NCBI GenBank assembly: GCA_024698145.1
Contig: JAILRO010000050.1
Location: forward strand, 1 to 64,000
Length of the DNA: 64,000 nt
Source: Lachnospiraceae bacterium
GTDB taxonomy: Bacteria > Bacillota > Clostridia > Lachnospirales > Lachnospiraceae
Direction of reading: 5' to 3'
Shown here piece after piece: positions 28,253 through 36,034 of the stretch. Both the position numbers and the translations under genes were made by a program. Position 1 is the stretch's first letter; every line of letters begins with the position of its first letter. Below the pieces are notes generated by a model. It searched no databases. It saw nothing but the letters and a program-made list of their open reading frames with translations, and was not told the origin of the DNA.

Positions 28253-29269
28253 ATGGAAGACAACAAGATTATTGAGGAGAAAATTATTAGTGGACACAAG
28301 ACAGGAGGCTTGATGCTTTTTCTGATACTGGCGCTTTATGCGGTAGCTACAGTAGGCATTATATATGGAGGAACAAATAGCAATCCTCTTATTGCGGTTA
28401 TCAGCGGAATATACCTTTGCCTTGGCTGGTTGCTTTTCTTAGGACTTAAAGTTCTTAAGCCCAATGAGGCACTTGTTCTTACACTTTTTGGTAAGTATGT
28501 TGGAACACTTAAGGGTGACGGATTCTTCTTTGTTAATCCGTTTGTTACAGCATTTAACCCTGCAGCAGGAACAAGACTTGGACAGAGTGGTGATATTAAC
28601 GGCAGTTCATCTAAATCGTCAGCAGAGACAGCAGAAGCAGCTGCAGCTATTATGAGCAAGAAGATATCGCTTAAGGTTATGACTCTTTCTAATAGCAAAC
28701 AGAAAGTTAATGATGTTTTGGGTAATCCGGTGGAAGTTGCTGTAGCAGTTATGTGGAGAGTAAATGATACTGCCAAGGCAGTTTTTGCAGTAGATAATTA
28801 TAAGGAATATCTTTCATTACAGTGTGATGCGGCAGTAAGAAATGTAGTTAAGGTATATCCTTATGATGTTACAGACAATGTAGATACAACAGGTGACGGT
28901 CAGGCTGATGACGGAAGTCTTCGTGGTTCGACAGAACTTGTAGCTAATCGTATCAAAGAGGAGATTCAGGACAAGGTTAAGGATGCCGGACTTGAGATAG
29001 TAGATGCAAGAATTACATATCTTGCTTATGCAACAGAGATTGCAGCAGTTATGCTTCAGAGACAGCAGGCAGCAGCAATTATAGATGCAAGAAAAATGAT
29101 CGTTGACGGAGCTGTTGGTATGGTTGAGATGGCACTTGAACGACTCAAAGAAGGTAATATGGTAGATTTGGATGAGGAGCGCAAGGCGGCAATGGTTTCC
29201 AATCTGCTTGTAGTTCTTTGTGGTAACCACGACGCACAGCCGGTCGTTAATTCAGGGAGCCTATATTAA
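28253..29269 (+). CDS. SPFH/band-7 domain membrane protein
   Basis: 338 residues. Two hydrophobic segments at about 18-40 and 44-66, then a band-7/SPFH domain starting [30 protein letters not shown], with a Gly/Ser/Ala-rich insert ([22 protein letters not shown]) and the helical [41 protein letters not shown] proteins oligomerise into membrane scaffolds (flotillin, HflK/C and stomatin relatives). GTAAGGAGG precedes the ATG. Its stop overlaps the start of the RHH gene by one base (TAATG), implying translational coupling. Confidence 0.92.
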   Translation: MEDNKIIEEKIISGHKTGGLMLFLILALYAVATVGIIYGGTNSNPLIAVISGIYLCLGWLLFLGLKVLKPNEALVLTLFGKYVGTLKGDGFFFVNPFVTAFNPAAGTRLGQSGDINGSSSKSSAETAEAAAAIMSKKISLKVMTLSNSKQKVNDVLGNPVEVAVAVMWRVNDTAKAVFAVDNYKEYLSLQCDAAVRNVVKVYPYDVTDNVDTTGDGQADDGSLRGSTELVANRIKEEIQDKVKDAGLEIVDARITYLAYATEIAAVMLQRQQAAAIIDARKMIVDGAVGMVEMALERLKEGNMVDLDEERKAAMVSNLLVVLCGNHDAQPVVNSGSLY

Positions 29270-29466
29270 TGGCTGAGAAGAAACAGGTTCCACTCCGCTT
29301 AAATGCGAAGCTCTATGATGCCATTGCCGCATGGGCGGAAGACGATTTTCGTTCGGTCAACGGACAGATAGAATATCTGCTTACGGAATGTGTTAAGCAG
29401 AGGAAGAAAGACGGTAAGTATGTATCACAGACTTTGGATGAAGCTCCGGAGTTTGATATGCATTGA
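29269..29466 (+). CDS. Ribbon-helix-helix (Arc-like) DNA-binding protein
   Basis: 65 residues. KKQVPLRLNAKLYDAIAAWAEDDFRSVNGQIEYLLTECVKQR has the RHH layout: a short beta strand (QVPLRL), helix (AKLYDAIAAWAEDDF), turn with RSVNGQ and second helix. Such dimers bind DNA through the paired strand. It is coupled to the SPFH gene and probably recognises the TGATATCA boxes at the operon promoter (inference). SPFH-Arc pairs recur in Clostridia, but no partner toxin is evident here. Confidence 0.85.
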   Translation: MAEKKQVPLRLNAKLYDAIAAWAEDDFRSVNGQIEYLLTECVKQRKKDGKYVSQTLDEAPEFDMH

Positions 29467-29480
29467 GGTGACGTGAGGTT

Positions 29481-29672
29481 ATGCGTAAGAATTATCTTGG
29501 AATATCATCAGTTGCATTATACCATGCAAAACCGGGAATCATTTCAGCACCGGTTGCATACATCTTAAGTCTTATTGTTGGGTTTGGAGGCGCTTATCTT
29601 CTGTATGAGATTATTTCATGCATTCCTGTGTACAGATGGATGGTGCTTGGAATGAAGAAGAAAAAGTCTTGA
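29481..29672 (+). CDS. Small membrane protein of the SPFH operon
   Basis: 63 residues, no family recognised. One hydrophobic segment at about 20-45 (SAPVAYILSLIVGFGGAYLLYEIIS) and a basic C-terminus (MKKKKS). Its N-terminus MRKNYLGIS resembles MKKSYLGLI of the next gene, hinting at a shared membrane-entry signal or common ancestry. It starts 15 bp after the RHH stop with a GAGGTGACGTGAGG ribosome site. Confidence 0.7.
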   Translation: MRKNYLGISSVALYHAKPGIISAPVAYILSLIVGFGGAYLLYEIISCIPVYRWMVLGMKKKKS

Positions 29673-29691
29673 AGAAAGGTAGTGCTTGCGT

Positions 29692-30087
29692 ATGAAAAAG
29701 AGTTATCTTGGTTTGATTGTGTGGCTGGTTGTTTATATGGGATTAATGTCTACTTGTGGCTTTTTGCCACTTGGTGCAGATTTGCTTATCCGAGTATTCA
29801 TGGTATTTACTGCTGTTGCTTTGGTTGCGTTAATGGCGATGATGTACTTCATGGATAGGGTGTACTGGATGAATGGAGTTTCCTTTGAGCAGGCGGTTGA
29901 GGCAGGCATCCAACGAAGAAAACGATATGCATTCCTGCATCTTAGACTTTTTGGAATATTTGCAATCGCATATACTTTGTATTCTATAGTGGCATATGTG
30001 CTGCATTTCCCATGGGTGTCAGACATTGTAGTATTCACGCTTGCAACAATAGTCGTGGCAGTTTATTCGAATAAGTATAAGTTGTGA
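29692..30087 (+). CDS. Membrane protein of the SPFH operon
   Basis: 131 residues, no family recognised. Four hydrophobic segments (about 8-24, 30-54, 84-103, 108-125); between the second and third is a hydrophilic loop MDRVYWMNGVSFEQAVEAGIQRRKRY. It ends just before a strong terminator, closing the operon. ATG 29692 is preferred to an in-frame TTG at 29686. Possibly a client or regulator of the SPFH scaffold. Confidence 0.75.
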   Translation: MKKSYLGLIVWLVVYMGLMSTCGFLPLGADLLIRVFMVFTAVALVALMAMMYFMDRVYWMNGVSFEQAVEAGIQRRKRYAFLHLRLFGIFAIAYTLYSIVAYVLHFPWVSDIVVFTLATIVVAVYSNKYKL

Positions 30088-30090
30088 TTG

Positions 30091-30127
30091 ATATGCCGAT
30101 GATCATTTTGATTGTCGGCATATTTTT
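30091..30127 (+). terminator. Terminator of the SPFH operon
   Basis: ATATGCCGATGATC pairs with GATTGTCGGCATAT (with G-U/mismatch near the loop), followed by T5. The 30128-30232 stretch shows nothing else. Confidence 0.85.
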
Positions 30128-30232
30128 GTGAGTAAATATATTTATATATAATGTTGCATGTGATACTATATTTAGTTTGATTTTAATATGTTCAAGTTGC
30201 AATAATGACAATATCATATTGACAAGATATGT

Positions 30233-30274
30233 AAAAACGCATATTATTACGTATAAACGTATATATGCGTTTTT
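30233..30274 (+). repeat. AACGCA hairpin, copy 1 (left island boundary)
   Basis: AAAAACGCATAT (30233-30244) pairs with ATATGCGTTTTT (30263-30274); inside, TTACG pairs with CGTA. A near-identical hairpin occurs at 37120-37165 and related AACGCA-tipped hairpins at 31507, 46261 and 48664. It also works as a bidirectional terminator-like structure. No gene lies between it and the TA promoter at 30336. Confidence 0.7.
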
Positions 30275-30335
30275 CTATTTTCTATAGTAGTTCGTATATA
30301 CGTAATGGTGTGGTTTTGATACGTGATTTTCGCAA

Positions 30336-30365
30336 TTGACAAAAACAACAAATGTGTTGTATTAT
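30336..30365 (+). promoter_or_regulatory. Toxin-antitoxin promoter with central operator
   Basis: TTGACA (30336-30341), 18-bp spacer, TATTAT (30360-30365). Between the two elements is the inverted repeat CAACA (30346-30350) AATG TGTTG (30355-30359), a typical position for an XRE antitoxin operator. Confidence 0.75.
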
Positions 30366-30377
30366 GGAGGTGGATAT

Positions 30378-30622
30378 ATGACAAGAATATTTAAGGAAAT
30401 GGAATCATTTTCAAAGAAGTGGATTGAGTTGGAATTAGAAAAGTCCGAATTCCTGTTGAGGATACAGGCAAACGAAGCGGTGGAAGGGTAATATATATTG
30501 ACGTTGAATTAAGAGAATGCATTTATTTACTCGATGTTTATGTTAAGAGTGAAAAAACAGATCTCACAGAAAAGGAGAAGAAATTACTTGCAAAGTTAGT
30601 GGAACGTTTGAAGGAGGTTTGA
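30378..30622 (+). pseudogene. Decayed RelE/HigB-like toxin gene
   Basis: Behind a consensus promoter and GGAGG site, ATG 30378 opens MTRIFKEMESFSKKWIELELEK, the N-terminal pattern of the RelE/HigB-like (Gp49/COG4737-type) toxins, but the frame stops at 30491 after 37 codons. In another frame, residues reading RVIYIDVELRECIYLLDVY...LTEKEKKLLAKLVERLKEV, ending at 30622, match that family's C-terminal half. The central part, normally including the glycine/arginine-rich core, is missing. This is an internal deletion with frameshift, so no functional toxin is expected. The antitoxin directly downstream is intact. Confidence 0.8.
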
Positions 30623-30627
30623 TTTTT

Positions 30628-30945
30628 ATGAGTTTTTATAAAGACATGGAAAAATCTTTATTGGAGGCTATTGAAATCGAAAAAGGTAATCTTCCTTTGG
30701 CTGAAAAAAAGGGAATGCCTGCAAAAACATATTATGTTCCGGAATCTGATAGTGATTTGATTGACAGATTTGTTGAACTTCGCAAGAAAGAAAAAATATC
30801 GCAGACAAAACTTGCTGAGTTGACTGGGAGTAAGCAGCAGGCAATATCAAGAACAGAGAATAAAGAGCATAGCCCATCTTTGAAATTGTTTTGCAGTATG
30901 GTTGCTGCACTTGGCTATGAGATTGAATTGGTAAAGAAAAAATAG
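30628..30945 (+). CDS. XRE-family antitoxin (HigA-like) without intact toxin
   Basis: 105 residues from ATG 30628, 10 nt after AAGGAGG (30611-30617). The C-terminal helix-turn-helix ELRKKEKISQTKLAELTGSKQQAISRTENKEHSPSLKLFCSMVAALGYEIEL is an XRE domain; the N-terminal 50 residues (SLLEAIEIEKGN, TYYVPESDSDLID) are the type linked to toxin binding. It likely still represses its own promoter through the CAACA/TGTTG operator. Confidence 0.9.
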   Translation: MSFYKDMEKSLLEAIEIEKGNLPLAEKKGMPAKTYYVPESDSDLIDRFVELRKKEKISQTKLAELTGSKQQAISRTENKEHSPSLKLFCSMVAALGYEIELVKKK

Positions 30946-30957
30946 CGAGGTGCCTTT

Positions 30958-31305
30958 ATGACAGTTAGTGAAAAAATATTTGAATTATTAAATGAGCGTG
31001 GAATGTCGCAGAAAGAGTTTTCTGAAAAAACCGGAATTGCTCAGAGTTCTATTAGCGATTGGAAAAGAAAGAAGACAAATCCTGTTTCAGAAAAGATACT
31101 TATTATCAGTGAGGTTTTGGGTGTGACGCCATATGAACTTTTGTCAGGAATAGAGAATGTGGATGCAAGAAGCAAGTTAAATGATTACTATGTTGTAAGT
31201 AAAGATTCGGAATTAGGCATGCTAATTGAACAATATCAGGAACTAGGGGCTTCGGATAAAGGAAGACTTCTTGGGTATCTTCAGGCTATTTCTACAGGAA
31301 AATAA
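30958..31305 (+). CDS. XRE-family transcriptional regulator
   Basis: 115 residues. Helix-turn-helix at about 5-60 (LNERGMSQKEFSEKTGIAQSSISDWKRKKTNPVSEKILIISEVLGVTPYELLSG), followed by a short C-terminal extension (DKGRLLGYLQAI) typical of small phage-like or chromosomal XRE regulators. It sits 12 bp after the antitoxin and just upstream of the leader of the DUF6273 genes, so it may control either. Ribosome site GAGGTG. Confidence 0.9.
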   Translation: MTVSEKIFELLNERGMSQKEFSEKTGIAQSSISDWKRKKTNPVSEKILIISEVLGVTPYELLSGIENVDARSKLNDYYVVSKDSELGMLIEQYQELGASDKGRLLGYLQAISTGK

Positions 31306-31353
31306 GGTGGATTTATTTTGTAGTAGAATATAGAAAGGTAGCCAGATGAACAG

Positions 31354-31382
31354 TTGTAATTTATGTCATGTTGTGTTAGTAT
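31354..31382 (+). promoter_or_regulatory. Promoter of the leader/DUF6273 operon
   Basis: TTGTAA (31354-31359), 17-bp spacer, TAGTAT (31377-31382). Transcription would start near 31389 and pass through the mini-ORF and terminator before the coding genes. Confidence 0.55.
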
Positions 31383-31429
31383 AAAACGCAAGTAAAATTT
31401 GAAAAAACACTTGACAAGGAGAAAGTGAT

Positions 31430-31480
31430 ATGGCAACATCAGACATCAGACATCAGACATCAGCTATAACTATGTTTTAA
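31430..31480 (+). CDS. Putative leader peptide with heptanucleotide repeats (copy 1)
   Basis: A 16-codon ORF, MATSDIRHQTSAITMF, 5-6 nt after AAGGAGAAAG. Its core is three copies of the 7-bp unit CAGACAT (31441-31462 region). It ends 27 nt before a 21-bp terminator hairpin that precedes a large secreted-protein gene, the layout of transcription attenuation. A homologous cassette with five heptamers lies at 46172-46225. Whether it is translated is unproven; the repeats could also act as DNA or RNA sites. Confidence 0.5.
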   Translation: MATSDIRHQTSAITMF

Positions 31481-31506
31481 AATATAGTGTATTACTTTAT
31501 GTATAT

Positions 31507-31558
31507 AACGCATAAGAAAGACTACATATTTATGTGGTCTTTCTTATGCGTTTTTTTT
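31507..31558 (+). terminator. Strong terminator/attenuator upstream of the first DUF6273 gene
   Basis: A 21-22-bp stem from AACGCATAAG (31507) to CTTATGCGTT, essentially perfect with one G-U, 2-4-nt loop and T8. Only about 10 nt separate it from the ribosome site of the next gene, leaving no room for a promoter, so the gene must be reached by read-through. The stem is conserved with compensatory changes at 46261. Confidence 0.85.
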
Positions 31559-31582
31559 ATAAACAATAAGGAGGAAGGAAAA

Positions 31583-33832
31583 ATGAGAAAAATGAAAGGT
31601 GGATTGGCATTACTATCAGCGGCTGTAATGACGTTTTCAGCATTGAGTGGTGTGATGGTTACCGCATTGCCGGTAAAAGCAGCTGCTACGGTAAATAATC
31701 CAAGAATTGCAGATGATGGTACTGTTACATGGGATAAGATAACTTTTGGAAGTTATCCGCAGGATGTAGATGGGTTTATGGTATCCCCAATTAAGTGGAG
31801 AATACTTGATATAGACAGCTCGGGAAATGCGTTTCTTCTTGCTGATGAGGCTATTGATTGTAAACCGTATAATGAGAATGGTGTGGAAAAAACTGATGAA
31901 TATGGAAATAAAAATACGGATTATTCATGTACTTGGGAGACGTCAACAATAAGGGATTGGCTTAATGGAACAGATAATTATTCAAATGATGATACTGCAT
32001 TTATTAATGCAGCATTTTCTGATGAAGAGCAAGCAGAGATTATAGAGACGACTGTAGTAAATGAAGATAATCTAATATATGGCGTAACTGCAGGCAATGA
32101 TACCGAAGATAAGATATATCTCTTGTCTATAGGGGAAGCATCGACAGGCGAATATGGATTTGACACGTCGTTTGATGTTGAAAGCCTGACAAAGATTGCG
32201 AAAACAACAAATTTTGCAAGGATGAATGGTGTAGATGTGCGGAACAAATCCGGTGTCTCCGGAAGTTGCTATTGGTGGTTACGCACGCCTGGATCTAGAA
32301 CTGATGATGCAGCATCAGTGGATTACTTTGGAAAAGGAGATGATGATGGCAATATTACTGGCGCTGATTATCTTGGCGTTCGTCCCGTGTTACATGTAAA
32401 TCTATCTGCTGTAACATATGCGGGAACTGTGACATCATCCGGAAAAACAACTGAAGGAACAAATAGTAAAAAAGCAAGCAGTGAGTACAAAAAACCTGAA
32501 ATTAATGCAAGAGGGGTTACTACATGGGATTGTGTATATTTTGGAAATTACAAACAGAAAGCAAAATTACAAAGAAAACCTATAGAGTGGAGAGTACTTT
32601 CTGTAAATGGTAATGATGCGTTTGTAATGGCAGATAGAGAAATTGATTGTAAGCCGTATAACGAGAAAGGTGTAAAAAAAATAGACGGTGTTGGAAAGGA
32701 ATACATTGACTATTCTTGTACATGGGAAACATGTACTTTAAGAGATTGGCTTAATGGAACGGATTCTTATTCAAATGATAGCAATTCGTTTATTAAAGTA
32801 GCATTTTCAAATGAAGAAAGAGAAGCAATCATACAAACAGAAGTGATAAATGATAATAATTCATACGATACGGCTGGTTGTAATGTCACCGTAGATAAAG
32901 TATATATTCTATCTGCTGATGAAGCTTCAAATGTTTCATATGGATTTGAAGCTTCATTTGAAGATGAAAGTAAGGCAAGAGAGGCGAAAGTGACAGATTA
33001 TGCGTATATTAACGGTTCATATCGAAGTGGAGTTGAATGCTATAAAGATAATTGTTATTGGTGGTTTCGTACACCGGGCTTTAATAACAGTAATGCGGTA
33101 TGTGTTGACCTTGCCGGTAGTGGTTGTGAAAGTAGGGTAGATGAGGACCAACATGCCATACGCCCTGTATTGCAGGTTGATTTGGCCTCTCCGTATGTGA
33201 AGGCATCAGGAAATATTTCGTTAGAAAGTAGCATCACGAAAGAGGACATAGAAACCCAAAATAAGGCTAATGAAGTTATAAATCTTATATCAGCAATTGG
33301 AGAGGTTACAAAAGATAAAAAAACGGTAATTGATACAGCGAGAAAGGCATATGATGCGTTACCAAATACTGTTAAAGCCAAAGTTTTAAACTACACTGTA
33401 TTAAAAATGGCAGAATCTAAATATGCAGAACTAATTAAGGATGTCGGCGGGGATGCAGGTACGACACCTGTGACGACACAAGCACCTCAGCAGGTAAAGC
33501 CTGCGATCGAAGCAGGAACTGCTCAGAAAGATACACAAGTTACAAAACCCAAAAAGGTTAAAATAGCAAGCTTTACTAACAAATCTGGTAAGAAACTTTA
33601 TGTAAAATGGAAGATACTGAAAAATGCAGACGGATACGAGATTTCTATAGCAACTAAGAAGAATTTCAAAAAAGGAAAGAAAACAAAGAATACTAAAGCT
33701 ACAAGTTATACGTTTAGTGAATTAAAGAAGAATAAAACTTACTTCATAAGAGTTCGTGCATTTATTGATAATAATGGAAAGAAAGTATACGGTAAATGGA
33801 GTGCAGTAAAGAAAGTTAAGATAAAGAAGTAG
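31583..33832 (+). CDS. Secreted double-DUF6273 protein with FN3-like C-terminus (paralogue A)
   Basis: 749 residues from ATG 31583 (AAGGAGGAAGG upstream). Signal peptide ends near VKAAA (about 33). Two related domains follow (about 40-275 and 300-555), each with TWDxIxFGxYPQ/KQ, PIxWRILD/VLS, LADxAIDCKPYN, TWExSTxRDWLNGTD, DKIYLLSxxEA, CYWWLRTPG and (V/I)RPVLxVxL, as in DUF6273. An alpha-helical module (AIGEVTKDKKTVIDTARKAYDALPNTVK, about 575-630), a Thr/Gln/Pro linker and a lysine-rich fibronectin III-like domain (about 660-749) end it. No sortase or lipobox signal. Function unknown; likely a surface or secreted binding protein. Confidence 0.88.
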   Translation: MRKMKGGLALLSAAVMTFSALSGVMVTALPVKAAATVNNPRIADDGTVTWDKITFGSYPQDVDGFMVSPIKWRILDIDSSGNAFLLADEAIDCKPYNENGVEKTDEYGNKNTDYSCTWETSTIRDWLNGTDNYSNDDTAFINAAFSDEEQAEIIETTVVNEDNLIYGVTAGNDTEDKIYLLSIGEASTGEYGFDTSFDVESLTKIAKTTNFARMNGVDVRNKSGVSGSCYWWLRTPGSRTDDAASVDYFGKGDDDGNITGADYLGVRPVLHVNLSAVTYAGTVTSSGKTTEGTNSKKASSEYKKPEINARGVTTWDCVYFGNYKQKAKLQRKPIEWRVLSVNGNDAFVMADREIDCKPYNEKGVKKIDGVGKEYIDYSCTWETCTLRDWLNGTDSYSNDSNSFIKVAFSNEEREAIIQTEVINDNNSYDTAGCNVTVDKVYILSADEASNVSYGFEASFEDESKAREAKVTDYAYINGSYRSGVECYKDNCYWWFRTPGFNNSNAVCVDLAGSGCESRVDEDQHAIRPVLQVDLASPYVKASGNISLESSITKEDIETQNKANEVINLISAIGEVTKDKKTVIDTARKAYDALPNTVKAKVLNYTVLKMAESKYAELIKDVGGDAGTTPVTTQAPQQVKPAIEAGTAQKDTQVTKPKKVKIASFTNKSGKKLYVKWKILKNADGYEISIATKKNFKKGKKTKNTKATSYTFSELKKNKTYFIRVRAFIDNNGKKVYGKWSAVKKVKIKK

Positions 33833-33852
33833 ATAAAAAGGAGGCTTAAAAA

Positions 33853-35970
33853 ATGAGGAAAGAAAAGTTGAAAGGTGGAATTGCAATACTATCAGTGGTT
33901 ATAATGACGTTTTCGGTATTGAGCGGCGTGATGGTTAGTTCTATGTCGGCAAAAGCGGCTACTACTGTAAGTAATCCCAAAATTGCGGACGATGGTACTG
34001 TTACATGGGATAAGATAACTTTTGGAAGTTATCCGCAGAATGCAAAAGCAGTAGCAGAGCCTATTAAATGGCGTATACTTGATATAGACAGTTCAGGAAA
34101 TGCTTTACTTCTTGCAGATAAAGGACTTGATTACAAGATTTATAACGAGAAAGGAATTAAAAAAATAGATGGCGATGAGGAACTGGATTATTCATGTGCA
34201 TGGGAGACTTGTACGCTGAGACGTTGGCTTAATGGAACCGATAATTATGCAAATGATAGTAATGCGTTTATTAATGCAGCATTTTCAGATGAAGAGATAA
34301 AATCAATTATAAATACTACAGTAATAAATGGCGATAACAACACAATTGATAAGGTTTATTTGTTATCTATAGATGAAGTTAAAAACAGTGCATATGGATT
34401 TGTAAATGTTTATGAAATTGGCGATAAAACAAGAATAGCAAAACCAACTGATTATGCAACGATGTATGGGGTGCGCCGTTATTCTGATGACGAAAATCCT
34501 GAAAATTGTTGGTGGGGGTTGCGTACGTTAGAGGATAATAATAGCTACAGTTCAGTTGTAAGCAATAGCGGACAGACATCTAAAAGCCCAGTTTGGCATG
34601 CTGAATGCGTCCGCCCGGTTTTACACGTGAATTTATCATCAAAATATGTAACGGATGCAGGCAAGGTAAACTCTGAAGGTGTAGTTACGACATCATTAAA
34701 AAGAACTTCATTTAGTGATTATCAAAAACCGTCATTTTCGAATGATGTGGTGACATGGGATTGTGTGTATTTTGGAAGATATAAGCAAAATGTGTCGTTT
34801 GAAAGAAATCCTATTGAATGGCGTGTGCTTTCGGTAAGTGGTAACGATGCGTTTGTAATTGCGGATAAGGCGCTTGACTGCAAGCAGTATGATATACATG
34901 ACAATGGCATCTGGGGTGAATGTTCATTAAGAGAATGGCTTAATGGAATCGAAAGATATGAAAATGATGAAACTGCGTTTATTAAAGCTGCATTTTCCGA
35001 TGCAGAAAGAGGCGCAATTATAAGTACAACTACAATAAATAAAGATTATGGTTCGAAAGTAGATTACAATTTAACTGACAAGGTTTTTTTGTTGTCAGTA
35101 GATGAAGTATTAAATAAAACATATGGATTTGATACAACTAAGGAAGAAAGCAAAACAAGAACAGCGAAAGCAACTAATTATGCCAGATTTAATGGGGCTG
35201 CTATTTATGATATGAGTGATCAATATGCCGGAAACTGCAGATGGGTGCTGAGATCATCAGGATATCGTGCTGGTGAGTCAGGATATATATTTGACTATGG
35301 TCCAGGCGAAGATACTGATTATAACGTTTATGAAGAATATTTTCCGGTGCGTCCTGCACTGCATGTCGATTTGTCATCTTCATATGTGAAATATGCCGGT
35401 ACAGTTTCGTCAAATGGAGCTGTTTTAACTGCGGAAGAAATTGAAGAACAAAGAAAAGTTGATGAAACTATCAAACTCATCTCTTCAATTGGAATTGTTA
35501 CTAAGGATAGCAAGGCGGCAATTGATGCAGCAAGAACTGCGTACAATGGATTATCTGAAGCTGCAAAGAATAAAGTTTCAAATTTCAGCGTACTTCAAGC
35601 TGCGGAGACAATGTATTCGGAGATTCTTAAGAACGAAAACGCAAAAACACAATCCGATATAGAGGATACTACTTTAAAAACTCCTTCTAAAGTAAAAATA
35701 ACTTTTGTAAAAAACATCAAGAAGAAATCCATTGTTATAAAATGGAAGAAAACTTCTGATACTAAAGGCTATGAAATACAGTATGCCTTGAATAAGAAGT
35801 TTACAAAACAATGTAAGAAGGCAACTTCTAACAAAGTATCATTTACAATCAAGAAACTTAAGAAAAACAATAAATATTTTGTTAGAGTAAGGGCATATAA
35901 TCAAGGCGCAAATGGCAAGAAAGTTTACGGCAAATGGAGCACAGTTAAGAAGGTTAAGGTAAAAAAGTAG
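33853..35970 (+). CDS. Secreted double-DUF6273 protein with FN3-like C-terminus (paralogue B)
   Basis: 705 residues. Same plan as the preceding gene: signal peptide (MSAKAA cleavage region), two DUF6273-type domains (about 40-265 and 285-515), the helical SSIGIVTKDSKAAIDAARTAYNGLSEAAK module and a lysine-rich FN3-like end (VKITFVKNIKKKSIVIKWKKTSDTKGYEIQYA). The domains vary at the tryptophan-rich turn: CWWGLRTLE and CRWVLRSSG replace CYWWLRTPG. It begins 20 bp after paralogue A with AAAGGAGG and no leader of its own, so both share the attenuated transcript. Confidence 0.88.
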   Translation: MRKEKLKGGIAILSVVIMTFSVLSGVMVSSMSAKAATTVSNPKIADDGTVTWDKITFGSYPQNAKAVAEPIKWRILDIDSSGNALLLADKGLDYKIYNEKGIKKIDGDEELDYSCAWETCTLRRWLNGTDNYANDSNAFINAAFSDEEIKSIINTTVINGDNNTIDKVYLLSIDEVKNSAYGFVNVYEIGDKTRIAKPTDYATMYGVRRYSDDENPENCWWGLRTLEDNNSYSSVVSNSGQTSKSPVWHAECVRPVLHVNLSSKYVTDAGKVNSEGVVTTSLKRTSFSDYQKPSFSNDVVTWDCVYFGRYKQNVSFERNPIEWRVLSVSGNDAFVIADKALDCKQYDIHDNGIWGECSLREWLNGIERYENDETAFIKAAFSDAERGAIISTTTINKDYGSKVDYNLTDKVFLLSVDEVLNKTYGFDTTKEESKTRTAKATNYARFNGAAIYDMSDQYAGNCRWVLRSSGYRAGESGYIFDYGPGEDTDYNVYEEYFPVRPALHVDLSSSYVKYAGTVSSNGAVLTAEEIEEQRKVDETIKLISSIGIVTKDSKAAIDAARTAYNGLSEAAKNKVSNFSVLQAAETMYSEILKNENAKTQSDIEDTTLKTPSKVKITFVKNIKKKSIVIKWKKTSDTKGYEIQYALNKKFTKQCKKATSNKVSFTIKKLKKNNKYFVRVRAYNQGANGKKVYGKWSTVKKVKVKK

Positions 35971-36034
35971 CTTGTTAAAGTGTTCGATTAAAAATAAAGA
36001 ATACAGTATATTTATGAATAAGGAGAGAAAATAT

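Noticed and set aside
31412-31417. TTGACA before the mini-ORF as a -35 (also at 46154)
   Set aside because: No acceptable -10 lies 16-18 bp downstream in either copy.
31441-31465. CAGACAT repeats as CRISPR or IS end
   Set aside because: Seven-bp perfect tandem units without spacers, inside a conserved leader; no transposase or terminal repeats nearby.
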